Origin: Desulfobulbaceae bacterium UBA2213
Lineage (GTDB): Bacteria > Desulfobacterota > Desulfobulbia > Desulfobulbales > Desulfocapsaceae
NCBI GenBank assembly: GCA_002327225.1
Contig: DCUN01000113.1
Location: 1 to 7,422 of the forward strand
Reading direction: 5' to 3'
DNA: 7,422 nt
The notes under the pieces were generated by a model, which saw only the letters and a program-made list of their open reading frames with translations, did not search any database and had not been told where the DNA came from. Numbering within the stretch: position 1 is the first letter of the stretch; each line of letters begins with the position of its first letter. The position numbers and the translations under genes were made by a program. Below are positions 1-6,223 of the stretch, piece by piece.

Positions 1-423
1 GAGCATGCCCCAGCCGGTCTGGCGGACGGCGTTGATGTCTCCATGATCACCGAAGATAGAGAGTCCCTGGCAGGCAATGGCTCGGGCTGAGACATGAAAA
101 ACGGTGGGGGTGAGCTCACCTGCTATCTTGTACATATTGGGGATCATCAACAGCAATCCCTGGGAGGCGGTGAAGGTGGTACAGAGAGAACCGGTGGCAA
201 GCGAGCCATGCAGGGAGCCGGCAACACCCGCCTCAGACTGCATCTGGGTGACAACGGGAATGGAATTCCAGATATTTTTCTGCAGACCGGCTGATTTGGT
301 ATCTGCCTCAGTCGCCATGGAGGTGGATGGGGTGATGGGGTAGATGGTGATGACTTCGCTGGTGGCATAGGCTACATGGGTACAGGCCTGGTTGCCGTCG
401 ATGGTGACCATTTTTCGTGACAT
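1..423 (-). CDS. nifJ: Pyruvate:ferredoxin (flavodoxin) oxidoreductase, N-terminal part (gene runs off the left edge)
   Basis: The enzyme oxidatively decarboxylates pyruvate with CoA to acetyl-CoA and CO2 and passes the electrons to ferredoxin or flavodoxin in the cytoplasm; it is central to anaerobic carbon metabolism. The 141 visible codons cover the start of domain I: VTIDGNQACTHVAYA near residues 6-20, YPITPS at 28-33, MQSEAG at 61-66, FTASQGLLLMIPNMYKI at 84-100 and IFGDHGDINA at 123-132. Thr31, Glu64 and Arg114 fall at the positions I recall for the pyruvate-binding residues of the Desulfovibrio africanus enzyme. The family is usually about 1,170-1,200 residues, so most of the gene lies outside. 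The start is the ATG at 421-423, with AAGGAG at 433-438 and a 9-base spacer. A strong promoter lies just upstream, after the CBS-ACT gene. No frameshift is seen in the visible part. A role in nitrogen fixation (NifJ in the strict sense) cannot be judged here. Confidence 0.95.
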   Translation of the reverse strand, partial: MSRKMVTIDGNQACTHVAYATSEVITIYPITPSTSMATEADTKSAGLQKNIWNSIPVVTQMQSEAGVAGSLHGSLATGSLCTTFTASQGLLLMIPNMYKIAGELTPTVFHVSARAIACQGLSIFGDHGDINAVRQTGWGML

Positions 424-476
424 GGAAAGAAGCTCCTTTGTTTCTTTGATTGGAATATGTTTCTGTTTGGTTATAA

Positions 477-505
477 ATTATATTGGTAACTTATTTTTTT
501 GGCAA
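477..505 (-). promoter_or_regulatory. Sigma70-type promoter for the pyruvate:ferredoxin oxidoreductase gene
   Basis: On the minus strand the sequence reads TTGCCA (500-505), a 17-base spacer, then a perfect TATAAT (477-482). The -35 box matches the consensus at five of six positions. It overlaps the last codons of the CBS-ACT gene, and the -10 box lies just after that gene's stop. Transcription would start near 470 and give a leader of roughly 45 bases before the ATG at 423. This suggests that the oxidoreductase can be transcribed independently of the gene upstream. Confidence 0.7.
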
Positions 506-1168
506 ATCGCCGAGGTCGTCAAGACCTTGGCTGACGATTTTGTATCCACTCATTGCCGTGATCTCGTCGGCAATGATATCAATGTCCTGTTCAGGAAGGA
601 TGCGCACTGCGACGCGTTTAAAGCCGGAAGGGGCATCGTTAAAGGAGGTAAGAATGGACAGGATACGAGCATTGTGCTGGCGGAGGATATCAACCAGACG
701 GGAGACGGAGCCGCTGGCGTCAGACATGTCAATGACAAACTGATAGGCGCCGTCCTGGATCCCTGTGGCGTGGATGAATCCCCGGAGAACATCGGATTCT
801 GAGAGCAGGCCCACAAGATTGCCGTTCTCGTCAACGATCAGCAGCCCTGAGATCTTCTCCCGCAGCATGACGAGCGCCGCCTTTTCCAGGGTGTCATCCT
901 TTTTCATACAGACGGGGCTGTCGGTCATCACATCTTTGACTTTCATCTCGGAGAGCAGGTAGTACATCTCGTGGATATCCATGTCGGCCTTGCTGGATGG
1001 TGACGCATCTTTCAGGTCGCGGTCAGTGATGATGCCGGCAAGCTTGCCATGAGACAGAACCGGCAGCCGTCTGATATTGTTTTCTTTCATCGTACGAGTG
1101 GCCCGCATGACCGAGGTGTTGGCATCCACAGTCAGAATTGTGGTTGCCATCCAGTCCTTTATTAACAT
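491..1168 (-). CDS. CBS-domain pair plus ACT domain protein (AcuB-like)
   Basis: This is a 225-residue predicted soluble regulatory protein. Two CBS domains occupy about 1-58 and 75-130. Each ends in the G-h-h-(S/T)-x-x-D motif typical of adenosyl-nucleotide binding: GIITDRD at 45-51 and GLLSESD at 120-126. A C-terminal ACT-like domain follows at about 141-213 (starting FVIDMSDASGSVSRLVDIL). The CBS-CBS-ACT order and the length match the AcuB family. CBS pairs in general bind AMP, ATP or S-adenosylmethionine and ACT domains often bind amino acids; the ligand here is unknown. The reading frame stays open upstream to 1279, but the start at 1166-1168 is chosen because AAGGAGG lies 5 bases before it and a promoter-like sequence lies inside the longer version. 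It sits just upstream of the pyruvate:ferredoxin oxidoreductase gene on the same strand, so an energy-sensing role linked to pyruvate metabolism is plausible but inferred. No catalytic domain is seen. Confidence 0.9.
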   Translation of the reverse strand: MLIKDWMATTILTVDANTSVMRATRTMKENNIRRLPVLSHGKLAGIITDRDLKDASPSSKADMDIHEMYYLLSEMKVKDVMTDSPVCMKKDDTLEKAALVMLREKISGLLIVDENGNLVGLLSESDVLRGFIHATGIQDGAYQFVIDMSDASGSVSRLVDILRQHNARILSILTSFNDAPSGFKRVAVRILPEQDIDIIADEITAMSGYKIVSQGLDDLGDLPKK

Positions 1169-1173
1169 AAATG

Positions 1174-1180
1174 CCTCCTT
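1174..1180 (-). promoter_or_regulatory. Ribosome binding site that fixes the CBS-ACT start
   Basis: AAGGAGG on the minus strand lies 5 bases before the ATG at 1166-1168. It is a near-perfect anti-SD match and makes the shorter start clearly better than the in-frame upstream codons. Confidence 0.85.
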
Positions 1181-1204
1181 GGGGTCGTGTAAATGGTTGC
1201 GTAA

Positions 1205-1233
1205 ATCATAGAAAATGGAATAATGGGTGTCCT
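1205..1233 (-). promoter_or_regulatory. Candidate sigma70-type promoter for the CBS-ACT gene
   Basis: On the minus strand the sequence reads AGGACA (1228-1233), a 17-base spacer, then TATGAT (1205-1210). The boxes match the consensus at four and five of six positions. The predicted start near 1198 gives a leader of about 30 bases containing the strong ribosome binding site. The position fits well, but the -35 match is only moderate. Confidence 0.45.
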
Positions 1234-1385
1234 TCTTGATGCGTGCGTCTGACGGTAACCATATGAAAAAAGATGCCAAGACTGAAAACTATATATAAAA
1301 AATGGAATTTAATAAAAGCAAATTGCGAATATAAGATATTTTAAATATTGATGCAAGATATGAATGAAATTGATATGTGCTGCTC

Positions 1386-3341
1386 ATGAAGATTTTCTCT
1401 GATCTGGATCTTGAACAATTGCTCATCCTCTTGGCCGAAAGGGATGAGTTTGTCTTTCTCGATACTGCAAAACCTGACTCGGGCAACTCCACTTCTCTGC
1501 TCTTTCTGGATCCGCTCAGCCGTCTGCAATGCCGCAGGGGAGACGATTACCGCTTGTTTCTGGGCCGGGTCGAGTCAGCCTTGGCCTCTGGATATTATGT
1601 CGCCGGCTGGTTCAGTTATGAGTTCGGCTATCTTTTAGAGGATACCCTGAAGGGGCTTCTCTGCCGGGAGTCTGATGGCTCGCTCCTTCTGGCTGATCTT
1701 GCTCTTTTTACAAAGCCTTATCTCTTTGACCACCGTTCAGGGCGTACTGATTTTCCAGGCCTGAAACAGATGCCCGGTTCGAGTGACACTGGGCCATCCT
1801 TGGCCTGCGCCTGCCGGGTGAAAAATATGCGTCCGAGTCAGGATCGTGAGGAGTATCTCCAGGCTATTGAGGCCATTCAGAGATACATCGCGGCAGGTGA
1901 TACCTATCAGGTCAATTATACCCTGAAGTTGCTCTTTGATTTTGATGGGACGCCGGAAGTCCTCTATACAATTCTCAGGCGCAATCAATCGGTGGCCTAC
2001 GGGGCCTATCTCCGCTTTGGCGAGTCCAGGTTGCTTTCTTTTTCGCCTGAACTTTTCTTTAGAAAAGAGGTAGAGCACATTCTGGTACGGCCGATGAAAG
2101 GCACCATGAAAAGGGGACGCTTCCCTGAGGAAGATCGGCAACAGGCCGACCGCCTCAGGAATGACGAGAAGAATCGCAGTGAAAATGTGATGATCGTAGA
2201 TCTCCTGCGCAATGATCTGGGACGATTGATGCATGATCTGGGAGATGGCCCGGTGCTGACCTCATCGCTCTTTGATGTGGAGCGCTATGAGACCTTGTGG
2301 CAGATGACCTCGACCATTGTCGCTTCACCTGGCCGGGAGAGTCTTGCCGCCTTCTCTCTGGAGCAATTGTTTCAGGCTCTTTTTCCTTGCGGCTCGGTGA
2401 CAGGTGCCCCCAAGATTCGGACCATGGAGATTATTAATGAGTTGGAGACCACCCGGCGCGGGGTCTATACCGGGGCCATCGGTTATCTGGCGCCATCGGG
2501 CGAGGCCCTCTTTAATGTGCCGATTCGCACCGTCACCCTTTGCGGTACACACGGCGAGATGGGGATCGGTTCCGGCATAGTTGCGGACTCGGACCCTGAA
2601 CAGGAGTGGCAGGAATGTCTGCTCAAGGGCAGTTTTTTGACCTCCTGCTCCCCCTCGTTTCAGCTTATAGAGACCCTCTTGTGGGAGCAGGGGGCAGGAT
2701 ACTGGCTTCTGACCGAGCATCTGGAGCGCCTGTGCGCCTCGGCTGATTATTTTCTTTTTTGCTGTGACCGGTCAGCCATTGAGCAAAGATTGACAAGGGA
2801 GAGCCGCCTGTTTGCTGCGATTCCCATGCGTGTCCGCTTGACTTTGGCCAAGGATGGCACGATTGTCATCACCTCTCAGCCCTGTTCCCTGCCCGTTTCC
2901 CGTACTCTTCCTCGCCATCCCGATTCGCGACGTATTGACTTGCCGCGGATCGGAATATCCCCGCTGCGGACAGACTCATCATCGCCCTGGTATTTTCATA
3001 AAACCACCAGGCGGGAAGTGTATGATCGCGAGCTGCAACGGGTCAGGGAAGAAGGATTTATTGAGTGCTTTTTTTTGAACGAACGGGCAGAACTCACCGA
3101 GGGCTGTATCTCAAATATTATCCTGTTGCGGAAAGGTGTTTATGTCACCCCTGCCTTGCAATGTGGATTGCTGGCGGGTATCATGCGTAATCATTTGCTG
3201 GTGCATTCTCAGATTCCCCTGCGGGAAGAGGTGCTGACGGTAGACGATCTGCTACAGGCTGAAGCTGTGTTCCTCTGTAACTCTGTGCGGGGGCTTGTTC
3301 AGGTGACAGGAGAGAGCGATCTTAAATCAGAAGTGAATTGA
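1386..3341 (+). CDS. pabB: Fused aminodeoxychorismate synthase component I / 4-amino-4-deoxychorismate lyase (PabB-PabC)
   Basis: This 651-residue cytoplasmic enzyme makes p-aminobenzoate for folate. Its N-terminal part aminates chorismate, with ammonia from a separate PabA glutaminase that is not encoded here; its C-terminal part is a PLP lyase that releases pyruvate. Residues about 1-420 are the chorismate-binding module, with PMKGTMKRG near 237-245, SENVMIVDLLRNDLGR near 265-280, CGSVTGAPKIRTMEI near 335-349 and GIGSGIVADSDPEQEWQE near 394-411. The lysine in PMKGT (about 238) is characteristic of PabB; anthranilate synthases usually have alanine there. Residues about 425-645 are a class IV aminotransferase fold, with the expected PLP lysine in FHKTTRREVYD (about 539), then ELTEGCISNI and VFLCNSVRGL. 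The length fits known PabB-PabC fusions. The start is uncertain: GTG at 1377 is in frame, ATG at 1386 is preferred, and neither has a clear ribosome binding site. A chemoreceptor gene follows after 21 bases. Confidence 0.93.
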   Translation: MKIFSDLDLEQLLILLAERDEFVFLDTAKPDSGNSTSLLFLDPLSRLQCRRGDDYRLFLGRVESALASGYYVAGWFSYEFGYLLEDTLKGLLCRESDGSLLLADLALFTKPYLFDHRSGRTDFPGLKQMPGSSDTGPSLACACRVKNMRPSQDREEYLQAIEAIQRYIAAGDTYQVNYTLKLLFDFDGTPEVLYTILRRNQSVAYGAYLRFGESRLLSFSPELFFRKEVEHILVRPMKGTMKRGRFPEEDRQQADRLRNDEKNRSENVMIVDLLRNDLGRLMHDLGDGPVLTSSLFDVERYETLWQMTSTIVASPGRESLAAFSLEQLFQALFPCGSVTGAPKIRTMEIINELETTRRGVYTGAIGYLAPSGEALFNVPIRTVTLCGTHGEMGIGSGIVADSDPEQEWQECLLKGSFLTSCSPSFQLIETLLWEQGAGYWLLTEHLERLCASADYFLFCCDRSAIEQRLTRESRLFAAIPMRVRLTLAKDGTIVITSQPCSLPVSRTLPRHPDSRRIDLPRIGISPLRTDSSSPWYFHKTTRREVYDRELQRVREEGFIECFFLNERAELTEGCISNIILLRKGVYVTPALQCGLLAGIMRNHLLVHSQIPLREEVLTVDDLLQAEAVFLCNSVRGLVQVTGESDLKSEVN

Positions 3342-3362
3342 ATCAGGGGTCAGGAGAAAAGG

Positions 3363-5045
3363 ATGAACTGGAAAAATTGGTCGATTGGAATAAAACTCGG
3401 TGTGGTTTTTGGTCTTGTGTTGCTGTTGACGTTCAGCATAGGTGGTGTCGGTCTGCTGAAGGTCTCCCAGATAAGCGATGACATTGACCAGGTCATGAAT
3501 GCTGGTGCGATCAATGTCGCGCTGGCCAAGCGAGAGGCTGATCATCTGCGGTTTGCGGCGAAGATCAACGATTTTTTTCGGGATGCCTCTATCGCCACCC
3601 TGGATGTGGAGACCGATGACCATAAATGCAAGCTGGGACAATGGCTCTATGGAGAAGGTCGCAAAGAGGTGGAGCAGGACTATCCTGGATTGGCTCAGTT
3701 GCTGAGAGAACTTGAGGCCCCCCATGCCCGGCTTCATGCCTCGGTGACCGAGATGCAGCAGATCCTGGCCAAGGCGGAAAACAAGGCGCTGGCCGTCCCC
3801 GCCATGCTGGATATCTTTCAGACGAAAACAGAAGTGGCTTTACATGAGGTCTCCGCTATATTGCATAAGGCTGGGGACCATCTTGATCAGGTGGTGATAA
3901 ATATTGAAGAACACACCCGGCAGGAGGTTAGCGATGCCGTGCGGCTCATCCTGATTCTGACGGGCCTGACGTTGGGGCTTGGTATTGTTTTCGGCTTTAA
4001 CATCTTCCGTTTGATCACCAGCAGCTTGGGAAAAATGTTGATATTTGCTGAAAAGATGGCCAAAGGGGATCTCGCCGGCAAGTTGGATAGACTTCAGGAG
4101 GATGAGCTTGGGGCTCTGGCCCGATCTCTGAATGGTATGGGTGATCAGTGGCGTCAGATTATTGGGAGTTTAGGGCAAGAGGTGGGTGTGCTGGCCTCGT
4201 TTTCCCAGGAGTTGACCGCAACCGCACAAAGTCTGTCAGCCGGGGCCGGTAATTCAGCTGATCTTTCATCTTCGGTGGCTGCGGCTACTGAAGAGATGAG
4301 CGCCAATATGAACTCGGTGGCCGCGGCCAGTGAGGAGGCCGCCACTAATGTCAATATTGTGGCCACGGCGGCGGAAGAGATCAGCTCAACGATCCATCAG
4401 ATTGCTGCCAAAACAGCGCAGGCCAAAGAAATTACCACTGGCGCTGTGCGCCTGGCGCAAAGTTCGACAGACAAGGTCGATGCTTTAGGGAGGGCCGCCC
4501 GTGAGATCAGCAAGGTTACCGAGGCCATCACCGAAATCTCGGATCAGACGAATCTGCTGGCCTTGAATGCCACTATTGAGGCGGCTCGGGCCGGAGAGGC
4601 CGGCAAGGGCTTTGCCGTGGTGGCCAATGAGATTAAGGAACTGGCCAAGCAGACAGCGGCTGCAACCAGCGAAATCAGGGCCAGGATTGAGTCCATTCAG
4701 GGGTCCACCAATGAGACGGTCAGTGAAATAGAGCAGATTACCAAGGTCATCAGTCAGATGAACGGGATTGTAGCAGATATCGCCCAGTCTGTTGAAGAAC
4801 AGACCGCCACGACCTCCGAGATTGCTGAAAGTGTTCTGCAGGCGGCCCAGGGGATCAGTGAGGTCAATGAGAATGTGGCCCAGAGTTCCATGGTGGCAGG
4901 TCAGATCGCCGGCAATATTGCCGAGGTCAGTAGTGTTTCCCGCACCCTCTCCATGAATGGTAAAGACGTAGAGGGAAGCGCCCGGGAACTGGCGCATGTG
5001 GCTGAGACCCTGAAAGGTCTGGTGGCCCATTTCAAGACGGTTTAA
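3363..5045 (+). CDS. Methyl-accepting chemotaxis protein with a CZB (zinc-binding) domain between two membrane segments
   Basis: This is a 560-residue inner-membrane chemoreceptor expected to signal through CheW and CheA. Membrane segment 1 spans about residues 10-32 and segment 2 about 194-216, so 33-193 should lie outside the cytoplasm. That region holds a CZB-like domain with all four expected zinc ligands: His61 (DHLRF), Cys89 (HKCKLGQWLYGEGR), His121 and His125 (EAPHARLH). The His-28-Cys-32-His-4-His spacing resembles known CZB domains. A HAMP domain (about 217-268) and a long methyl-accepting coiled coil follow; the hairpin tip EISDQTNLLALNATIEAARA starts at 391. The C-terminus ends LVAHFKTV, with no CheR-tethering pentapeptide. 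The ATG has AGGAG at 3352-3356 and a 6-base spacer. It lies 21 bases after pabBC and is probably cotranscribed with it; a strong terminator follows. CZB domains are known to sense zinc or oxidants such as hypochlorite; the stimulus here is unknown. Confidence 0.95.
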   Translation: MNWKNWSIGIKLGVVFGLVLLLTFSIGGVGLLKVSQISDDIDQVMNAGAINVALAKREADHLRFAAKINDFFRDASIATLDVETDDHKCKLGQWLYGEGRKEVEQDYPGLAQLLRELEAPHARLHASVTEMQQILAKAENKALAVPAMLDIFQTKTEVALHEVSAILHKAGDHLDQVVINIEEHTRQEVSDAVRLILILTGLTLGLGIVFGFNIFRLITSSLGKMLIFAEKMAKGDLAGKLDRLQEDELGALARSLNGMGDQWRQIIGSLGQEVGVLASFSQELTATAQSLSAGAGNSADLSSSVAAATEEMSANMNSVAAASEEAATNVNIVATAAEEISSTIHQIAAKTAQAKEITTGAVRLAQSSTDKVDALGRAAREISKVTEAITEISDQTNLLALNATIEAARAGEAGKGFAVVANEIKELAKQTAAATSEIRARIESIQGSTNETVSEIEQITKVISQMNGIVADIAQSVEEQTATTSEIAESVLQAAQGISEVNENVAQSSMVAGQIAGNIAEVSSVSRTLSMNGKDVEGSARELAHVAETLKGLVAHFKTV

Positions 5046-5130
5046 GGAAACATTACCGAAGAATCTGCTTTTCAGGCGGTGCATGGGAAGCAGATAACGG
5101 ATATGCAGCGTCCAGAGTCATGGTGAGAAG

Positions 5131-5179
5131 GGGGCAGGGAAAAGGGTGGTGATCATTCTTTTCCCTGCCCCTCTTTTGT
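5131..5179 (+). terminator. Intrinsic terminator after the chemoreceptor gene
   Basis: GGGGCAGGGAAAAG (5131-5144) pairs perfectly over 14 bp with CTTTTCCCTGCCCC (5158-5171) around a 13-base loop, and TCTTTTGT follows. The T tract is on the plus-strand side, so it ends the pabBC-chemoreceptor transcript. The opposite flank is only weakly T-rich, so minus-strand function is doubtful. The rest of 5046-5218 shows no gene. Confidence 0.9.
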
Positions 5180-5218
5180 ATCAGTCAGCGAGTATCTTCA
5201 GGTTTATTCGGGAACTGC

Positions 5219-5743
5219 TTACTGGATAAGCCCCTGCCCTTCTTCCTGGTCTCTTTTCGCAGGAGCGATGATCAGTTGATGCGCGTCACCAAGAGTGCGC
5301 GCCATGGTCATAAAGGTGGAGGGCAGTGGCAACTCTCGCTCCTGGAGCAGCAGGCCAATCTCGGCGGCCTGATTGAGGAGCTTTGCACCGGCGGTATCCT
5401 CCTTGCCTTCGCTGGAGTCACAGAGGGCTTGCATCCGCAGGGCATCGGTGAGCGGCACAGTCAGGCCTGGAACTTCCTGGGTCAGGCTGAGCAGTTGCTG
5501 TTCGATAATGGCCCTGTTCTTCCGGCGGAAATCCTGGAATTTTTCTTCCATGTTCAAGGTGCCGAACAGCTCATTGGTGATGGCGCCGGTAAGCATGGAA
5601 ACCGAGAGTGAATCACGGTCAGGATGTTTTCTGGTCAGCAGTAAACGCAGTTCCTTGAACAGTACCATCTGCACCACGCAAATCCCTTCCCGTAAAACCG
5701 GAATCAGTCGTGACTCCGGGTAGTCTGATTTTTTTGTGTCCAT
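5219..5743 (-). CDS. Unrecognised 174-residue protein coupled to the DUF493 gene
   Basis: I do not recognise this protein family. It looks soluble, with no convincing signal peptide or long membrane segment, and is probably mainly helical. A hydrophobic helix-like stretch lies at about 12-37 (IPVLREGICVVQMVLFKELR within it), a charged Glu/Arg/Gln-rich helix at about 63-90 (NMEEKFQDFRRKNRAIIEQQ), and a polar C-terminus ends in DQEEGQG. There are two cysteines (22 and 108), too few to suggest a metal cluster. The frame remains open upstream to 5776, but the ATG at 5741-5743 is chosen because TAGGAG at 5751-5756 precedes it by 7 bases. The stop codon of the upstream DUF493 gene lies within that ribosome binding site, and only 10 bases separate the two genes. 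The pair should therefore be translated together. That this is a real gene is supported by the good start context and the operon layout. No function is proposed. Confidence 0.8.
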   Translation of the reverse strand: MDTKKSDYPESRLIPVLREGICVVQMVLFKELRLLLTRKHPDRDSLSVSMLTGAITNELFGTLNMEEKFQDFRRKNRAIIEQQLLSLTQEVPGLTVPLTDALRMQALCDSSEGKEDTAGAKLLNQAAEIGLLLQERELPLPSTFMTMARTLGDAHQLIIAPAKRDQEEGQGLIQ

Positions 5744-5750
5744 GTGTTTG

Positions 5751-5756
5751 CTCCTA
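5751..5756 (-). promoter_or_regulatory. Ribosome binding site overlapping the upstream stop codon
   Basis: TAGGAG on the minus strand contains both the TAG stop of the DUF493 gene (5754-5756) and the AGGAG that initiates the 174-residue protein, 7 bases before its ATG. This geometry is typical of translational coupling and decides the start at 5743. Confidence 0.8.
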
Positions 5757-6035
5757 GAGAACCATTTTGACGGCAAGGTGGTTTTTCAGGTTCTGGTAGA
5801 TGGTAAGGCGCGATGTCTCGTCAGCAACTTCGATTTCCACATTCAGGCTGCAGTACTTGCCGCCGGAACTGTTTTTTGATGCGGCGATAGAGACCTGACC
5901 TGGGCATACCGTTGTGATTGCCCTGGTCAGGGCAGTGGCGTTTTCTCCTATGACTTTGTACAGCCAGAGGCAAGGATAGGTGATCTCCGGCTTTTTGGGT
6001 GTACATTGGTCTCTTTTTTGGCTGTCAATCTGCAT
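5754..6035 (-). CDS. DUF493 family protein (YbeD-like, UPF0250)
   Basis: This 93-residue cytoplasmic protein has the DUF493 pattern: YPCLWLYKVIGEN near residues 20-32, then CPGQVSIAASKNSSGGKYCSL near 44-64, an alternating beta-strand stretch (NVEIEVADE) and the closing LTIYQNLKNHLAVKMVL ending the chain. The family is a small ACT-like ferredoxin fold with no known catalysis; E. coli YbeD is its best-known member and its role is still unclear. The N-terminal 18 residues are polar and lie outside the conserved domain. The ATG at 6033-6035 is the only good start, because an in-frame TAA lies closely upstream. The nearest Shine-Dalgarno sequence is unusually far, at 15 bases. The gene is followed directly by the unrecognised 174-residue protein and probably leads that small operon. 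Upstream lies the inverted-repeat region. Confidence 0.88.
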   Translation of the reverse strand: MQIDSQKRDQCTPKKPEITYPCLWLYKVIGENATALTRAITTVCPGQVSIAASKNSSGGKYCSLNVEIEVADETSRLTIYQNLKNHLAVKMVL

Positions 6036-6050
6036 GGTTGTTTATGTATG

Positions 6051-6056
6051 CTCCTT
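6051..6056 (-). promoter_or_regulatory. Distant ribosome binding site of the DUF493 gene
   Basis: AAGGAG on the minus strand is the only good Shine-Dalgarno match before the DUF493 ATG, but it is 15 bases away instead of the usual 5-9. No ATG, GTG or TTG in the correct frame lies closer to it, because the frame is closed by a TAA between them. Confidence 0.5.
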
Positions 6057-6136
6057 GATTTCCTGATTGTATCCTATGATAATTTTCTCAAATCTTAGTG
6101 AACAGAAGGGTGTGTCTATATTTTGACAGTGCGCAT

Positions 6137-6149
6137 CTTGTTCAACAAG
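6137..6149. repeat. Short perfect dyad upstream of the DUF493 gene
   Basis: CTTGTT-C-AACAAG is a 6-bp inverted repeat with a 1-base centre, about 100 bases before the DUF493 start. It could be an operator half-site pair, and on the minus strand it contains a weak -35-like TTGAAC with TATAGA 19 bases further on. The evidence is weak; it may be chance. Confidence 0.3.
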
Positions 6150-6170
6150 CACAGGGGATCAGCTTTGTTT

Positions 6171-6223
6171 AGGAGCCGTTACGAAATAACATGGCCATTT
6201 ATATCGATTTCGTTACGGATCCT
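6171..6223. repeat. Long inverted repeat 1 of an overlapping hairpin element
   Basis: The left arm 6171-6187 (AGGAGCCGTTACGAAAT) pairs with the right arm 6207-6223 (ATTTCGTTACGGATCCT) over 17 positions with one G/A mismatch; the inner 12 bp are perfect. The 19-base loop contains the 8-base palindrome ATGGCCAT. The arms overlap inverted repeat 2, so the two full stems cannot both form. Neither strand shows a T tract directly after this stem. Confidence 0.8.

Larger units (their letters stand above)
1169..1385. other. Divergent intergenic region between the CBS-ACT and pabBC genes
   Basis: This spacer separates divergently transcribed genes. The half nearer the CBS-ACT gene holds its ribosome binding site and candidate promoter. 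The half nearer pabBC (about 1280-1375) is strongly AT-rich and contains a perfect AT dyad, ATATTT-T-AAATAT, at 1336-1348. For the plus strand the best promoter-like match is TTGCGA (1323-1328), 17 bases, TATTGA (1346-1351), which is weak. No clear operator, RNA structure or Shine-Dalgarno sequence is visible in front of pabBC. Confidence 0.5.

Noticed and set aside
392..802. Plus-strand frame of 136 codons opposite the oxidoreductase start and CBS-ACT gene
   Set aside because: It resembles no protein family I know and is antisense to two clearly recognised genes.
1169..1279. In-frame N-terminal extension of the CBS-ACT protein up to 1279
   Set aside because: The extension has no ribosome binding site, contains a promoter-like sequence, lies outside the conserved domain, and the start at 1168 has a near-perfect AAGGAGG.
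1255..1282. Sigma54-like TTGGCATC...CATAT sequence on the minus strand upstream of the CBS-ACT gene
   Set aside because: The -12 element has CA where GC is required at the fixed 10-base spacing.
4485..5084. Minus-strand frame of 199 codons opposite the chemoreceptor
   Set aside because: It is a shadow of the coiled-coil coding sequence; its composition is low-complexity (Gly, Leu, Asn) and it has no ribosome binding site.
5276..5611. Plus-strand frame of 111 codons opposite the 174-residue protein
   Set aside because: The minus-strand frame has better start context and operon linkage, and the plus-strand frame begins without a clear ribosome binding site.
5744..5776. Longer start (at 5776) for the 174-residue protein
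   Set aside because: It would overlap the DUF493 gene and has no good ribosome binding site, while the ATG at 5741-5743 has one at ideal distance.
6123..6151. TTGACA on the plus strand as a promoter for the inverted-repeat region
   Set aside because: The -35 box is perfect, but nothing resembling a -10 box lies 16-18 bases downstream.
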